DNA of 64,000 nt, taken from positions 930,001 through 994,000 of the forward strand of contig CANLDN010000001.1 in NCBI GenBank assembly GCA_947489445.1, written 5' to 3'. Below the pieces are notes generated by a model. That model had not been told where the DNA came from, did not search any database, and saw nothing but the letters and a program-made list of their open reading frames with translations. This DNA is from an uncultured Paracoccaceae bacterium. GTDB taxonomy: Bacteria; Pseudomonadota; Alphaproteobacteria; Rhodobacterales; Rhodobacteraceae. Positions 25,752 to 33,579 of this stretch are shown piece by piece; position 1 is the stretch's first letter, and each line of letters begins with the position of its first letter. The position numbers and the translations under genes were made by a program.

Positions 25752-28346
25752 ATGCCTGTTGTCGTCGTCGAATCCCCTGCCAAGGCCAAGAAAATAAACG
25801 GATATCTGGGCAAGGACTATACTGTTCTGGCCTCTTACGGGCACGTGCGCGACCTGCCACCCAAGGACGGATCAGTCCTGCCCGACGAAGATTTCGACAT
25901 GAAATGGGAAGTCGCCAGCGACAGCAAAAAGCACATCAAAGCCATCGTCGACGCATTGAAAGAAGACAATGAGCTGATCCTTGCCACCGACCCCGACCGC
26001 GAGGGCGAGGCGATCAGCTGGCACCTGACCGAGGCGCTGACCGCCCGCAAGGTGATCAAGAAAGACACCCCCGTCAGCCGGGTCGTTTTTAACGCCATTA
26101 CCAAAACCGCCGTGACCGACGCGATGAAGAACCCACGCCAGGTGGATCAACCCTTGGTCGAAGCATACCTCGCCCGCCGCGCATTGGATTATCTGGTCGG
26201 CTTTAACCTGTCCCCGGTCTTGTGGCGCAAACTGCCTGGTGCGAAATCGGCAGGTCGCGTCCAATCCGTCTGCCTACGCATCATCGTTGAACGCGAGATG
26301 GAGATCGAAGCCTTCCGCAATCAGGAATACTGGACGGTTAAGGCGCTGCTACAAAACCCACGCGGCCAGACCTTTGAGGCACGGCTGACGACGCTTGCGG
26401 GTAAGAAGCTCGATAAATTCGATCTGGGCAACGAAACGCAGGCGGAAATGGCCGTGCAGGCCATCAACTCGCGCGATTTGGTTGTAAAATCCGTCGAAGC
26501 GAAACCCGCGACGCGCAATCCATCGCCGCCCTTCATGACATCAACCCTTCAACAGGAGGCGAGCCGCAAATTCGGGATGGGTGCCAAACAGGCCATGGGC
26601 GTCGCGCAACGTTTGTATGAGGCAGGTCTCATTACCTACATGCGGACAGACGGCATTGACATGGCGCCTGAGGCGGTGACCGGCGCCCGCGATGCGATCA
26701 AGGCCAAATTTGGCGACAAATACGTGCCAGACCAGCCACGCATGTACAAAAACAAGGCCAAGAACGCGCAAGAAGCCCACGAATGCATCCGCCCCACGGA
26801 TATGATGGTGGACACAAATGATGCAAAGATTGCAGATGCCGACCAACGAAAACTGTACGATCTGATCTACAAACGCACCATGGCCAGCCAGATGGCTGCG
26901 GCCCGGTTGGAACGGACTGTCGTCGATATCGCGAGCGCCGATGAACAGGTCATACTGCGCGCCAACGGGCAGGTCATGCTGTTTGACGGCTTCATCGCTG
27001 TCTACGAAGAAGGCAAGGATGACAGCGTTGTTGACGACGACGACAAGCGCCTGCCCCAGCTGACCGAAGGCGAGGCGAATGATAAGAAATCCGTCGATCC
27101 CGAACAGCATTTCACCCAGCCACCACCCCGCTACACAGAGGCGACGCTGGTCAAACGCATGGAAGAGCTGGGGATCGGGCGCCCGTCCACCTACGCATCC
27201 ATCGTCACAACGATTCAAGATCGTGGCTATGTGGAAAAAGACAAAAACCGCCTGATCCCGCAGGACAAGGGGCGGTTGGTCACGGCCTTCCTGACCAACT
27301 ATTTCCGCAAATATATCGGATATGATTTTACCGCTGATCTGGAAAACCAGTTGGATGAGGTCAGCGCGGGCGATGCTGACTACAAAAAAGTCCTCAACCA
27401 GTTCTGGCGCGACTTTTCTGCGGCAATCGCGGAAACCGCCGATCTACGCATCACCGAAGTTCTTGAAAAGATCAACGAGGTGCTGGAACCCCATCTTTTT
27501 CCTCCGACCGAGGATGGCAGCGACCCACGCCTTTGCCCGAATTGCGGCGCGGGGCGGCTATCGATGCGCACCGCACGGTCCGGCGGGGCCTTCATCGGAT
27601 GTTCAAACTATCCCGAATGCCGCTATACCCGCCCCTTCGGCCCGCCTGACCCAGAGGCAGAGGCGTCAGCAATCCCTCCAGATGGCAAACTTCTGGGTGA
27701 AGACGGTGGCGACGAGATCCGCGTATTCAAAGGGCGGTTTGGCCCTTATGTGCAGCGCGGCCAGGTGACCGAGGACAACAAGAAGCCGCCGCGTACGGGT
27801 GTGCCTGAAGGCTGGAACCCGGAAGAAATCGGATTGCCCGACGCGCTGCGCTTGCTGGAACTGCCCCGACTGATAGGCCAGCACCCCGAGGATGGTGTGA
27901 ATGTCTGGGCTAATCTTGGGCGCTATGGCCCTTATCTCAAACATGCGGAAAGCACCTCATTCAAAGGCGGCACCAACGCCAACCTCCCTACGATCGAGGA
28001 TGTTTGGACCGTGGGCATGAACCATGCCGTACAGCTTTTGGCCGAAAAGGTCGCATCACGCGGGCAACGCGGCAAAGCTGCTGTGCCGATCCGTGAGCTG
28101 GGCGAACATCCAGAAGCTGGTGGCCCGGTAAATATCTTTGATGGCAAATATGGCCCTTACGTGAAGTGGGAAAAGATCAACGCCACGATCCCCGACACGA
28201 TAGAACCAGCTGATCTGACAATGGCACAAGCCGTTGATCTGATCGATGAACGGGCCGCTAAGGCGGGCAAGAAGAGACCTGCAAAGAAAAAGGCAGCTCC
28301 GAAAAAGAAAGCGGCACCCAAAAAGAAAGCTCTGGCCAAGAAGTAG
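25752..28346 (+). CDS. topA: DNA topoisomerase I
   Basis: 864 residues. The Toprim domain (1-130) has VVVESPAKAKKINGYLG and ATDPDREGEA; the catalytic tyrosine is Tyr296 in LITYMRTDG; a four-cysteine zinc motif CPNCG...CSNYPEC lies near 595-622. Downstream are three repeat units with GRFGPYVQRG, GRYGPYLKH and GKYGPYVKW (C-terminal topoisomerase repeats). The last 27 residues are a lysine/alanine tail (KKKAAPKKKAAPKKKALAKK) that probably binds DNA. The enzyme relaxes negative supercoils. Convergent with the MarR gene, whose stop is adjacent at 28347. Confidence 0.97.
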   Translation: MPVVVVESPAKAKKINGYLGKDYTVLASYGHVRDLPPKDGSVLPDEDFDMKWEVASDSKKHIKAIVDALKEDNELILATDPDREGEAISWHLTEALTARKVIKKDTPVSRVVFNAITKTAVTDAMKNPRQVDQPLVEAYLARRALDYLVGFNLSPVLWRKLPGAKSAGRVQSVCLRIIVEREMEIEAFRNQEYWTVKALLQNPRGQTFEARLTTLAGKKLDKFDLGNETQAEMAVQAINSRDLVVKSVEAKPATRNPSPPFMTSTLQQEASRKFGMGAKQAMGVAQRLYEAGLITYMRTDGIDMAPEAVTGARDAIKAKFGDKYVPDQPRMYKNKAKNAQEAHECIRPTDMMVDTNDAKIADADQRKLYDLIYKRTMASQMAAARLERTVVDIASADEQVILRANGQVMLFDGFIAVYEEGKDDSVVDDDDKRLPQLTEGEANDKKSVDPEQHFTQPPPRYTEATLVKRMEELGIGRPSTYASIVTTIQDRGYVEKDKNRLIPQDKGRLVTAFLTNYFRKYIGYDFTADLENQLDEVSAGDADYKKVLNQFWRDFSAAIAETADLRITEVLEKINEVLEPHLFPPTEDGSDPRLCPNCGAGRLSMRTARSGGAFIGCSNYPECRYTRPFGPPDPEAEASAIPPDGKLLGEDGGDEIRVFKGRFGPYVQRGQVTEDNKKPPRTGVPEGWNPEEIGLPDALRLLELPRLIGQHPEDGVNVWANLGRYGPYLKHAESTSFKGGTNANLPTIEDVWTVGMNHAVQLLAEKVASRGQRGKAAVPIRELGEHPEAGGPVNIFDGKYGPYVKWEKINATIPDTIEPADLTMAQAVDLIDERAAKAGKKRPAKKKAAPKKKAAPKKKALAKK

Positions 28347-28793
28347 TCAGCCTTTTTCCTGCGCCTTGATATGATCAGTGATCTTGCAAAGAAGGCGCAG
28401 GATTTCTTGGCGTTCGCCTTCGTCCAGCGCATTCAGCATCATGTTCATGTTGCGCTTGTCGACTTCTTGAAGGCGCTCGACCGCTACTTGGCCTTCAGCG
28501 GTCAGCGATAGCGCGACAGCGCGCCCGTCCGTCTTGCTTCGCGATTTCTGAACAAATCCCCGTCGCACCAGCCTGTCAATAACACTGCTGGTCGTTGTGG
28601 GCACCACGCCCAGCGCTTCGCCCAGATCGCTGGCCCGCGCGCCGGGATGCACGTGCAGAAAGGCCAGCGTCTGAAAATCATGCGGATTATAGCGCAGATC
28701 ATCCGGGTGCCGCTGGTGCAGCCGTTCGCTGACCAGAAAGGCCCGTAACAGGCTGCGCACGTATCCGAGTAGTTCCGTTGATTGATCGCTCAT
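28347..28793 (-). CDS. MarR family transcriptional regulator
   Basis: 148 residues from the ATG at 28793; the frame continues to a TTG at 28829 but without support. The winged helix is at about 45-110: HPGARASDLGEALGVVPTTTSSVIDRLVRRGFVQKSRSKTDGRAVALSLTAEG, with the DxR wing. Divergent from the SRPBCC gene at 28876, with a 21-bp palindrome between them that is the likely operator. It abuts the convergent topA stop with no gap. Confidence 0.92.
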   Translation of the reverse strand: MSDQSTELLGYVRSLLRAFLVSERLHQRHPDDLRYNPHDFQTLAFLHVHPGARASDLGEALGVVPTTTSSVIDRLVRRGFVQKSRSKTDGRAVALSLTAEGQVAVERLQEVDKRNMNMMLNALDEGERQEILRLLCKITDHIKAQEKG

Positions 28794-28842
28794 GATGCCA
28801 GCCTTGCCAGTGAAGGCTTGAAAGCTCAAGCGATCTGATTAT

Positions 28843-28863
28843 TTATTACGAGTATCGTAATAA
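28843..28863. promoter_or_regulatory. Perfect 21-bp palindrome, probable MarR operator
   Basis: TTATTACGA, spacer GTA, then its exact complement TCGTAATAA. It lies between the MarR gene (start 28793) and the SRPBCC gene and ends just before the first ATG at 28864. Size, symmetry and place fit a MarR dimer site that would control both genes. Confidence 0.7.
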
Positions 28864-28875
28864 ATGGAGTTTACC

Positions 28876-29472
28876 ATGCGCGCCCTGAAAATCCTCGGCA
28901 TCGTTCTGATCCTCATTGTTGGATTTGTTGGCTACCAGTTGCGGCCTATGGGTCCGCCGGATGGCACCAACCCGCCGCCACTGGCAGATGATGGTGATTA
29001 TCTGACAAACACCGAAAGTGTCATCTTCAATGGTAGCCGGGATGAGGTGTTGGCGTTCATGGCGGATCCGGGCCTGACATCATTTCTGAAACCGTCCGGG
29101 CGCATCCCGGCCATCACGGACGTCAATGTACTGTCAGGGACATGGGGCGAGGCAGGTGCCGTCCGTCGGGTCTCGCTGGCCGACGGGGGATACACCGCCG
29201 AGCGGATGCTGGAATCGAACCGTGATATCTTTAGTTATCAGATCTGGGATCTGACCAGTTGGTCCGGGCGCACCATTGATCATATTCGCGGGGATATCTG
29301 GTATGAGGATGTCGGTAACGGGCAGACACGGATGAGTTGGAGCTACAGCATATTGCCAAAAACCGGCTTGCTCAGCGGCCCGATCAGGACCTTTTTGGAC
29401 GAGGATTTTCAACCTTTCATGGAAAACGGGCTGAAAGATATGGCACAGGCCTTCAATGCGCAGACCGAGTGA
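28876..29472 (+). CDS. Membrane-anchored SRPBCC (START-like) protein
   Basis: 198 residues from the ATG at 28876, which has a TGGAG ribosome site; the ATG at 28864 abuts the operator and is less likely. An N-terminal membrane helix (ILGIVLILIVGFVGYQL) anchors an SRPBCC-like domain (about 50-195: NTESVIFNGSRDEVLAFMADPGLTSFLKP to a C-terminal helix FMENGLKDMAQAFNAQ). Ligand unknown. The divergent MarR regulator probably represses it. Confidence 0.8.
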   Translation: MRALKILGIVLILIVGFVGYQLRPMGPPDGTNPPPLADDGDYLTNTESVIFNGSRDEVLAFMADPGLTSFLKPSGRIPAITDVNVLSGTWGEAGAVRRVSLADGGYTAERMLESNRDIFSYQIWDLTSWSGRTIDHIRGDIWYEDVGNGQTRMSWSYSILPKTGLLSGPIRTFLDEDFQPFMENGLKDMAQAFNAQTE

Positions 29473-29495
29473 GCCTGCCGCAGCGCAGCATCCGA

Positions 29496-29539
29496 ATTGA
29501 CTTTGGTCGCTGGCCCGGTCAGGTTCTGGCAAAGTCAAT
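29496..29539. promoter_or_regulatory. Inverted repeat in the CoA-transferase leader
   Basis: ATTGACTTTG at 29496-29505 and its exact complement CAAAGTCAAT at 29530-29539 flank 24 bases. The right arm ends two bases before the GGGGGA ribosome site of the next gene. It could be a dimeric operator (arms 34 bases apart) or an RNA stem in the leader. Confidence 0.5.
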
Positions 29540-29554
29540 CGGGGGATTCCATTC

Positions 29555-30253
29555 ATGAAGAAAGTCTATGGATCAGCCGCAGAAGCCTTGGACGGTTTGC
29601 TGCATGATGGCATGTTCATTGCTGCGGGTGGTTTCGGCCTTTGCGGTATCCCGGAACTTCTGCTGAATGCGATCAAGGATGCAGGCACAAAGGATCTGAC
29701 CTTTGCCTCCAACAATGCAGGCGTGGATGATTTCGGCATCGGCATCCTGCTGCAGACGCGGCAGGTCAAAAAAATGATCAGCTCTTACGTCGGCGAAAAT
29801 GCAGAGTTCATGCGCCAATACCTCAGCGGTGAGTTAGAGCTGGAATTCAATCCTCAAGGCACTTTGGCCGAACGAATGCGCGCCGGTGGCTGCGGCATCC
29901 CCGGCTTTTACACTAAGACAGGCGTTGGCACGGTGATTGCCGAAGGGAAAGAGCACAAGGATTTCCACGGCGCGACGTATATAATGGAGGAAGGCATTTT
30001 TGCTGACCTATCCATCGTCAAAGCTTGGAAAGCTGACGAGACTGGCAATCTGGTGTTTCGCAAAACTGCGCGCAACTTTAACCCGCCCGCGGCCATGTGC
30101 GGAAAAACCTGCGTGGTTGAAGTGGAAGAGATCGTGCCAACAGGATCGCTTGACCCCGACACAATACATCTGCCCGGCATCTATGTGCATCGTCTGATCC
30201 AGGGCGATCACGAAAAACGGATAGAACAACGCACGACCCGGCCTGCCGCATGA
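29555..30253 (+). CDS. scoA: 3-oxoacid CoA-transferase subunit A
   Basis: 232 residues, standard alpha-subunit size. The N-terminus carries the CoA-transferase I pattern DGMFIAAGGFGLCGIPELLLNAI, and the middle has FNPQGTLAERMRAGGCGIPGFYT, typical of succinyl-CoA:3-ketoacid CoA-transferase subunit A. With subunit B (30510-31136) it moves CoA from succinyl-CoA to acetoacetate or a similar oxoacid. A 79-residue ORF separates the two subunit genes. Acetoacetate versus 3-oxoadipate specificity cannot be settled by eye. Confidence 0.93.
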   Translation: MKKVYGSAAEALDGLLHDGMFIAAGGFGLCGIPELLLNAIKDAGTKDLTFASNNAGVDDFGIGILLQTRQVKKMISSYVGENAEFMRQYLSGELELEFNPQGTLAERMRAGGCGIPGFYTKTGVGTVIAEGKEHKDFHGATYIMEEGIFADLSIVKAWKADETGNLVFRKTARNFNPPAAMCGKTCVVEVEEIVPTGSLDPDTIHLPGIYVHRLIQGDHEKRIEQRTTRPAA

Positions 30254-30266
30254 AGGATGATCGGTC

Positions 30267-30506
30267 ATGAGCACGAAAGACGAACAGGCCTACTCTCAGC
30301 GGCTGCAAAATGTCCCGCGTGACTATCAGTTTTGGCTAAACAAGGCCCGCGAACAGGTCCATGCCAATTTTGGTGGCAACGAAGCTGAACTGCAGCACCT
30401 GACCATTCAGGCCGCGCACAGCCTTATGCTCGAACACAAGCTGGGCGAGATCGAAGCCAGCCTGTTTGAGATTAAGAATGCTCTGAAACCCCCGACGGAG
30501 GGCTAG
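30267..30506 (+). CDS. Hypothetical protein between CoA-transferase subunit genes
   Basis: 79 residues, soluble and mainly helical (QFWLNKAREQVHANFGGNEAELQHLTIQAAHSLMLEHKLGEIEASLFEIKNAL), with no signal or membrane segment and no recognised domain. It lies 13 bases after subunit A and 3 bases before subunit B, so it is clearly part of the operon and likely translated. An accessory or regulatory role for the enzyme is a guess from position. Confidence 0.75.
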   Translation: MSTKDEQAYSQRLQNVPRDYQFWLNKAREQVHANFGGNEAELQHLTIQAAHSLMLEHKLGEIEASLFEIKNALKPPTEG

Positions 30507-30509
30507 GAT

Positions 30510-31136
30510 ATGCCTTGGGATCGTAATCAAATGGCCGAACGAGCCGCGCAGGAATTGCAGGATGGCTGGTATGTCAATCTGGGCATCGGCATCCCGACGC
30601 TGGTCAGCAACTATATCCCCGATGGGATCGAGGTCACCCTGCAATCCGAAAACGGAATGCTCGGCATGGGCCCTTTCCCTATTGAAGGCGAGGAAGACGC
30701 CGACCTGATCAATGCGGGCAAGCAGACGATTACTGAACTGCCACAGACCGCCTATTTCGACAGCGCCACATCCTTTGGCATGATCCGTGGCGGCAAAATT
30801 GCCATGGCGATCCTTGGCGCGATGGAAGTTGCTGAGAACGGCGATCTGGCCAATTGGATGATCCCCGGCAAACTGGTCAAAGGCATGGGCGGGGCCATGG
30901 ACCTTGTTGCGGGCGTTGGTCGCGTGGTGGTTGTGATGGATCACACTAACAAACACGGCGAATCGAAAATCCTACGCGAATGCACGCTGCCCCTGACCGG
31001 CAAGGGTGTTGTGGACAGGATCATTACAAATTTGGGTGTTCTAGATGTCACGCATAAGGGTTTGCATATTCAGGAACTGGCACCGGGCGTCACCCGCGAA
31101 GACTTGATTGCCGCTACCGAGGCGACAATTGTCTGA
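30510..31136 (+). CDS. scoB: 3-oxoacid CoA-transferase subunit B
   Basis: 208 residues, beta-subunit size. The active-site glutamate is in [12 protein letters not shown] (Ser-Glu-Asn-Gly), and [15 protein letters not shown] and [16 protein letters not shown] are family signatures. Pairs with subunit A. Its last bases overlap the start of the next small gene. Confidence 0.95.
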   Translation: MPWDRNQMAERAAQELQDGWYVNLGIGIPTLVSNYIPDGIEVTLQSENGMLGMGPFPIEGEEDADLINAGKQTITELPQTAYFDSATSFGMIRGGKIAMAILGAMEVAENGDLANWMIPGKLVKGMGGAMDLVAGVGRVVVVMDHTNKHGESKILRECTLPLTGKGVVDRIITNLGVLDVTHKGLHIQELAPGVTREDLIAATEATIV

Positions 31137-31419
31137 TTTACAAGTCAAACACGAGGAAAGTGGCAGCAAGGGTCGCTACTATATTATTCACCCTACGGGC
31201 GAGAGTGAGCTGACCTATTCCGTTATGTCGCCGAAAATCGTGATCGCAGACCACACAGATGTCGCCGCCGGGTTCGAAGGGCAAGGTATCGGGCTTGCGC
31301 TGTTAAACCAGCTGCTGTCAGACGCCCGCGAAAAGGGGTTCAAGATCGTTCCGCTTTGCCCCTTCGTCAACGCGCAGCGCCGCAAACATCCTGAATGGGC
31401 CGATCTGTTTTCGGTCTAG
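31129..31419 (+). CDS. Minimal GNAT-type N-acetyltransferase (YjdJ-like)
   Basis: 96 residues from a TTG at 31129 that overlaps the scoB stop by eight bases and has a GAGGCGAC ribosome site; another TTG lies at 31108. The small one-domain form has [51 protein letters not shown], matching the YjdJ/Gcn5-related minimal acetyltransferases. The stop shares a CTAG with the convergent transglycosylase stop. Confidence 0.85.
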   Translation: MSDLQVKHEESGSKGRYYIIHPTGESELTYSVMSPKIVIADHTDVAAGFEGQGIGLALLNQLLSDAREKGFKIVPLCPFVNAQRRKHPEWADLFSV

Positions 31420-32258
31420 ATGCCACTGACATTAAAGACGCAACCATCTGTAATCAGTTCTGGTGGCGTTTGGCAAAGCCCCTTTGCAACCTGCCACGCC
31501 GCCAATACCTTGGGTACATAGGCGCGTGTCTCTGCAAATGGTGGAACACCGTCATGACGACGAACATTACCCTCACCCGCATTATATCCGGCAAGTGTAA
31601 GCAATGGATCATTGCCGAAGTGATCAAGCAGCCAGCCCAGATACGCAACACCACCTTTGATGTTGTCGGCGGGGTTCATGCTGTCGGTCACGCCGAACCT
31701 GCTGGCGGTCGCTGGCATAAGTTGCATCAAACCTTCCGCACCAGCAGAGCTTACCGCGTCGACCCGGCCTGCACTTTCGACCGCAATGACTGCAAGGACA
31801 AGTGCCGGTGAAACATCCGTGCCAACGGTTTCGCGTAAGATATGTAAGCCATGCGCGGCGGCAATGTCCTGCAAGCTTTGTAATCTGGGAGAGCCGACAC
31901 CCTGACCTGCGGGCGCGTTATTGATCTGACTGATAGCCAATGGCAGTCGTGCGGGACTTGCATCGAATAAGCTGGGTGAAACATCAGCCCAGAACCACTC
32001 TGTACCTGCGCCCGACGGCGCAACGGGCGCCGCGCCAACGACGGGCAGGGCTGCTTCAGGTTCAGGATCGGCATAAACCGGACCCAAGCGCGGGGCGTCG
32101 GGGTCGATCTGTACGGTGATCCGCGCACCTGCACTGCCCGACGGCACGCCAACCCGATTGAATGTGAAATCCGGTTGCAGCCGTTCCACCTCTGCGAACG
32201 TTGCTGTTGCGCAGATTATGTACGCAAGTGCTGCCAACCCTGTGATTTGCCGATTCAT
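31416..32258 (-). CDS. Secreted lytic transglycosylase, SLT domain
   Basis: 280 residues from the ATG at 32258; longer frames lack a signal. A signal peptide (MNRQITGLAALAYIICATATFAE) is followed by a disordered, proline-rich stretch and a C-terminal SLT domain (about 145-265) with the catalytic Glu in LAVIAVESAGRVDAVSSAGAEGLMQLMPATASRFG and a NPADNIKGGVAYLGWLLDHFG and LAGYNAGEG pattern. It cleaves peptidoglycan glycan strands in the periplasm. Adjacent to the pilus cluster on the opposite strand; a role in opening the wall for the pilus machine is possible but unproven. Confidence 0.9.
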   Translation of the reverse strand: MNRQITGLAALAYIICATATFAEVERLQPDFTFNRVGVPSGSAGARITVQIDPDAPRLGPVYADPEPEAALPVVGAAPVAPSGAGTEWFWADVSPSLFDASPARLPLAISQINNAPAGQGVGSPRLQSLQDIAAAHGLHILRETVGTDVSPALVLAVIAVESAGRVDAVSSAGAEGLMQLMPATASRFGVTDSMNPADNIKGGVAYLGWLLDHFGNDPLLTLAGYNAGEGNVRRHDGVPPFAETRAYVPKVLAAWQVAKGLCQTPPELITDGCVFNVSGI

Positions 32259-32610
32259 TTTTGTACTCGCCTGCCGTTTTTTGTTTGTCAGAACATGGCA
32301 GAAAACCGCCAAAACGCCAGTTTGAGGCGAACAATTAGTGTATTTTCAGTCGATTGCAGGCTTTTTGGCAACGCCCCGCAAATAGGGTTAAAAAAATATT
32401 GAGATTATTATTGTTTAAAAACATAGTGTTACATTTTTTTTTGAGAAATTGAAGCGGCTGTCGAAAAAAGCGCCAAACACGCCAAACTCCCGCCCCATTC
32501 CGGGGGCTATATATGTTCATCCAAGACGGGGAGCGAGCCAACCTAAAATGGCAAGCGAGACCCGGCGAGGAAGAGAATGAACCCTAGCGATACCCTGAGG
32601 AGGGACCACA
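32259..32610. other. AT-rich intergenic region upstream of the first pilin gene
   Basis: About 350 bases without a gene between the transglycosylase and the first pilin. Bases 32330-32470 are markedly AT-rich (runs of A and T up to 9). A possible promoter is TTGAGA at 32399-32404 with CATAGT at 32422-32427 (17-base spacer), and a TATATAT lies at 32508-32514. Both are low-confidence readings; no gene, repeat or tRNA is seen. Confidence 0.5.
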
Positions 32611-32790
32611 ATGCTTAACTTTATCAAAAACTTCCGCAACGACGAAGACGGTGCTGTCACAGTTGACTTCGTTGTTCTGACTGCTGCCATCGTTCTGCTT
32701 GGCCTGGCTGTTGGTACAGCTGTTTCCCAAGGTGCACGTACACTGGCAAACGACATCAAAGCTGACGTCGAAGCTCAGGTTACACCATAA
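32611..32790 (+). CDS. Flp-like type IVb pilin, first copy
   Basis: 59 residues: a basic N-terminus (MLNFIKNFRN), DEDGAVTVDFVVLTAAIVLL, and a short C-terminal half. The pattern matches Flp/Fap pilins: a glycine cleavage site before a hydrophobic helix, with the acidic residue at +5. Here +5 is Asp and +6 Phe (VDF) instead of the usual Glu-Tyr. A strong GAGGAGGG ribosome site precedes the ATG and a strong terminator follows, so it is probably a highly expressed monocistronic gene. It lies upstream of a complete set of Tad assembly genes and a matching prepilin peptidase. Confidence 0.85.
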   Translation: MLNFIKNFRNDEDGAVTVDFVVLTAAIVLLGLAVGTAVSQGARTLANDIKADVEAQVTP

Positions 32791-32810
32791 GCGTTCCGAT
32801 AGGATCGAGA

Positions 32811-32845
32811 AAAGCCGCGTCGCAACTCGCGACGCGGCTTTTTTT
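32811..32845 (+). terminator. Strong intrinsic terminator after the first pilin
   Basis: A 12-bp stem AAGCCGCGTCGC (32812-32823) with its complement (32829-32840) and a 5-base loop, followed by T-run. Ends the first pilin transcript. Confidence 0.92.
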
Positions 32846-33006
32846 ATTTAAAATCATATGATTGATCGGTCCTGAAAAGACCCGATTGTCAAACTTTTGC
32901 CCCATTGAGCAAGTACGGTTCTAACAAGTCGGGGCAAACTATCACATCCGGGTTGCTGGCCTGCACAGAAGTAATACGGGAAGACACCCTCAGGAGGGGT
33001 AAAGGA

Positions 33007-33183
33007 ATGAAGAAGATTATTGCAAACTTCCGGAAGGATGAAGATGGCGCAGTCACGGTTGATTGGGTTGTTTTGACAGCCGCCATGGTTCTGTTAGGTC
33101 TTCTCATCATGATCGCAATCGGCGGCGGTGCCGAAAATGCGGCGAATTGGTTGAAGTCGACGATGGAAGGTCTGGTTACATAG
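33007..33183 (+). CDS. Flp-like type IVb pilin, second copy
   Basis: 58 residues, similar to the first pilin: basic MKKIIANFRK, DEDGAVTVDWVVLTAAMVLL, then a different, more hydrophobic C-terminal half with GGGAENAANWLKST. The +5/+6 residues are Asp-Trp. ATG at 33007 after a strong AGGAGGGG ribosome site; a longer frame from 32905 lacks one. Its own terminator follows. It probably arose by duplication of the first pilin and then diverged. Confidence 0.85.
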   Translation: MKKIIANFRKDEDGAVTVDWVVLTAAMVLLGLLIMIAIGGGAENAANWLKSTMEGLVT

Positions 33184-33206
33184 TAATCGTCCACCTGTAG
33201 GACATC

Positions 33207-33243
33207 AGGGACCTGTGCCACTTTGCGTGGTCCGGGTCCTTTT
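33207..33243 (+). terminator. Intrinsic terminator after the second pilin
   Basis: Hairpin with outer stem GGACC/GGTCC and inner stem CCAC-TTTGC-GTGG, followed by TTTT. Located 24 bases after the stop of the second pilin. Confidence 0.7.
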
Positions 33244-33579
33244 GCATTACGCCCCCAGGGGATCTGTGGGCCGCCATGGAGCAGGCTATGCGTTATTGGG
33301 TTCCTAGTTTCGTCTAAGATATAGGTGTTTTTGCTATGACGCCAATGCATCAAGCGACAGCGTAAAAAGCACTTTGCTAGAGGGCATTCAGCAAGGTAAA
33401 GATTGTCAACCTGATAGGTTCAATCTAAAACTACGACCTGCTGTATGTTAAACACTTTTTTGCCGATTGTCGCTATGTCGCAAGCTGACGGCATTGACAG
33501 TTGCATACTCAGTCGGCCACGACACACGCAGATACCGCTCAGCCGATAACGGCGGGGTACACAAAACGAGGTTACGAAA
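33244..33579. other. Gene-free leader region upstream of cpaB
   Basis: About 340 bases with no gene I can support (only tiny peptides). A TTGACA hexamer occurs at 33494-33499, but no good -10 follows at the right distance. It probably holds the promoter of cpaB. Confidence 0.4.

Noticed and set aside
32889..33353. 154-codon open frame on the minus strand across the second pilin
   Set aside because: Overlaps the well-supported pilin gene and its terminator; no motif.
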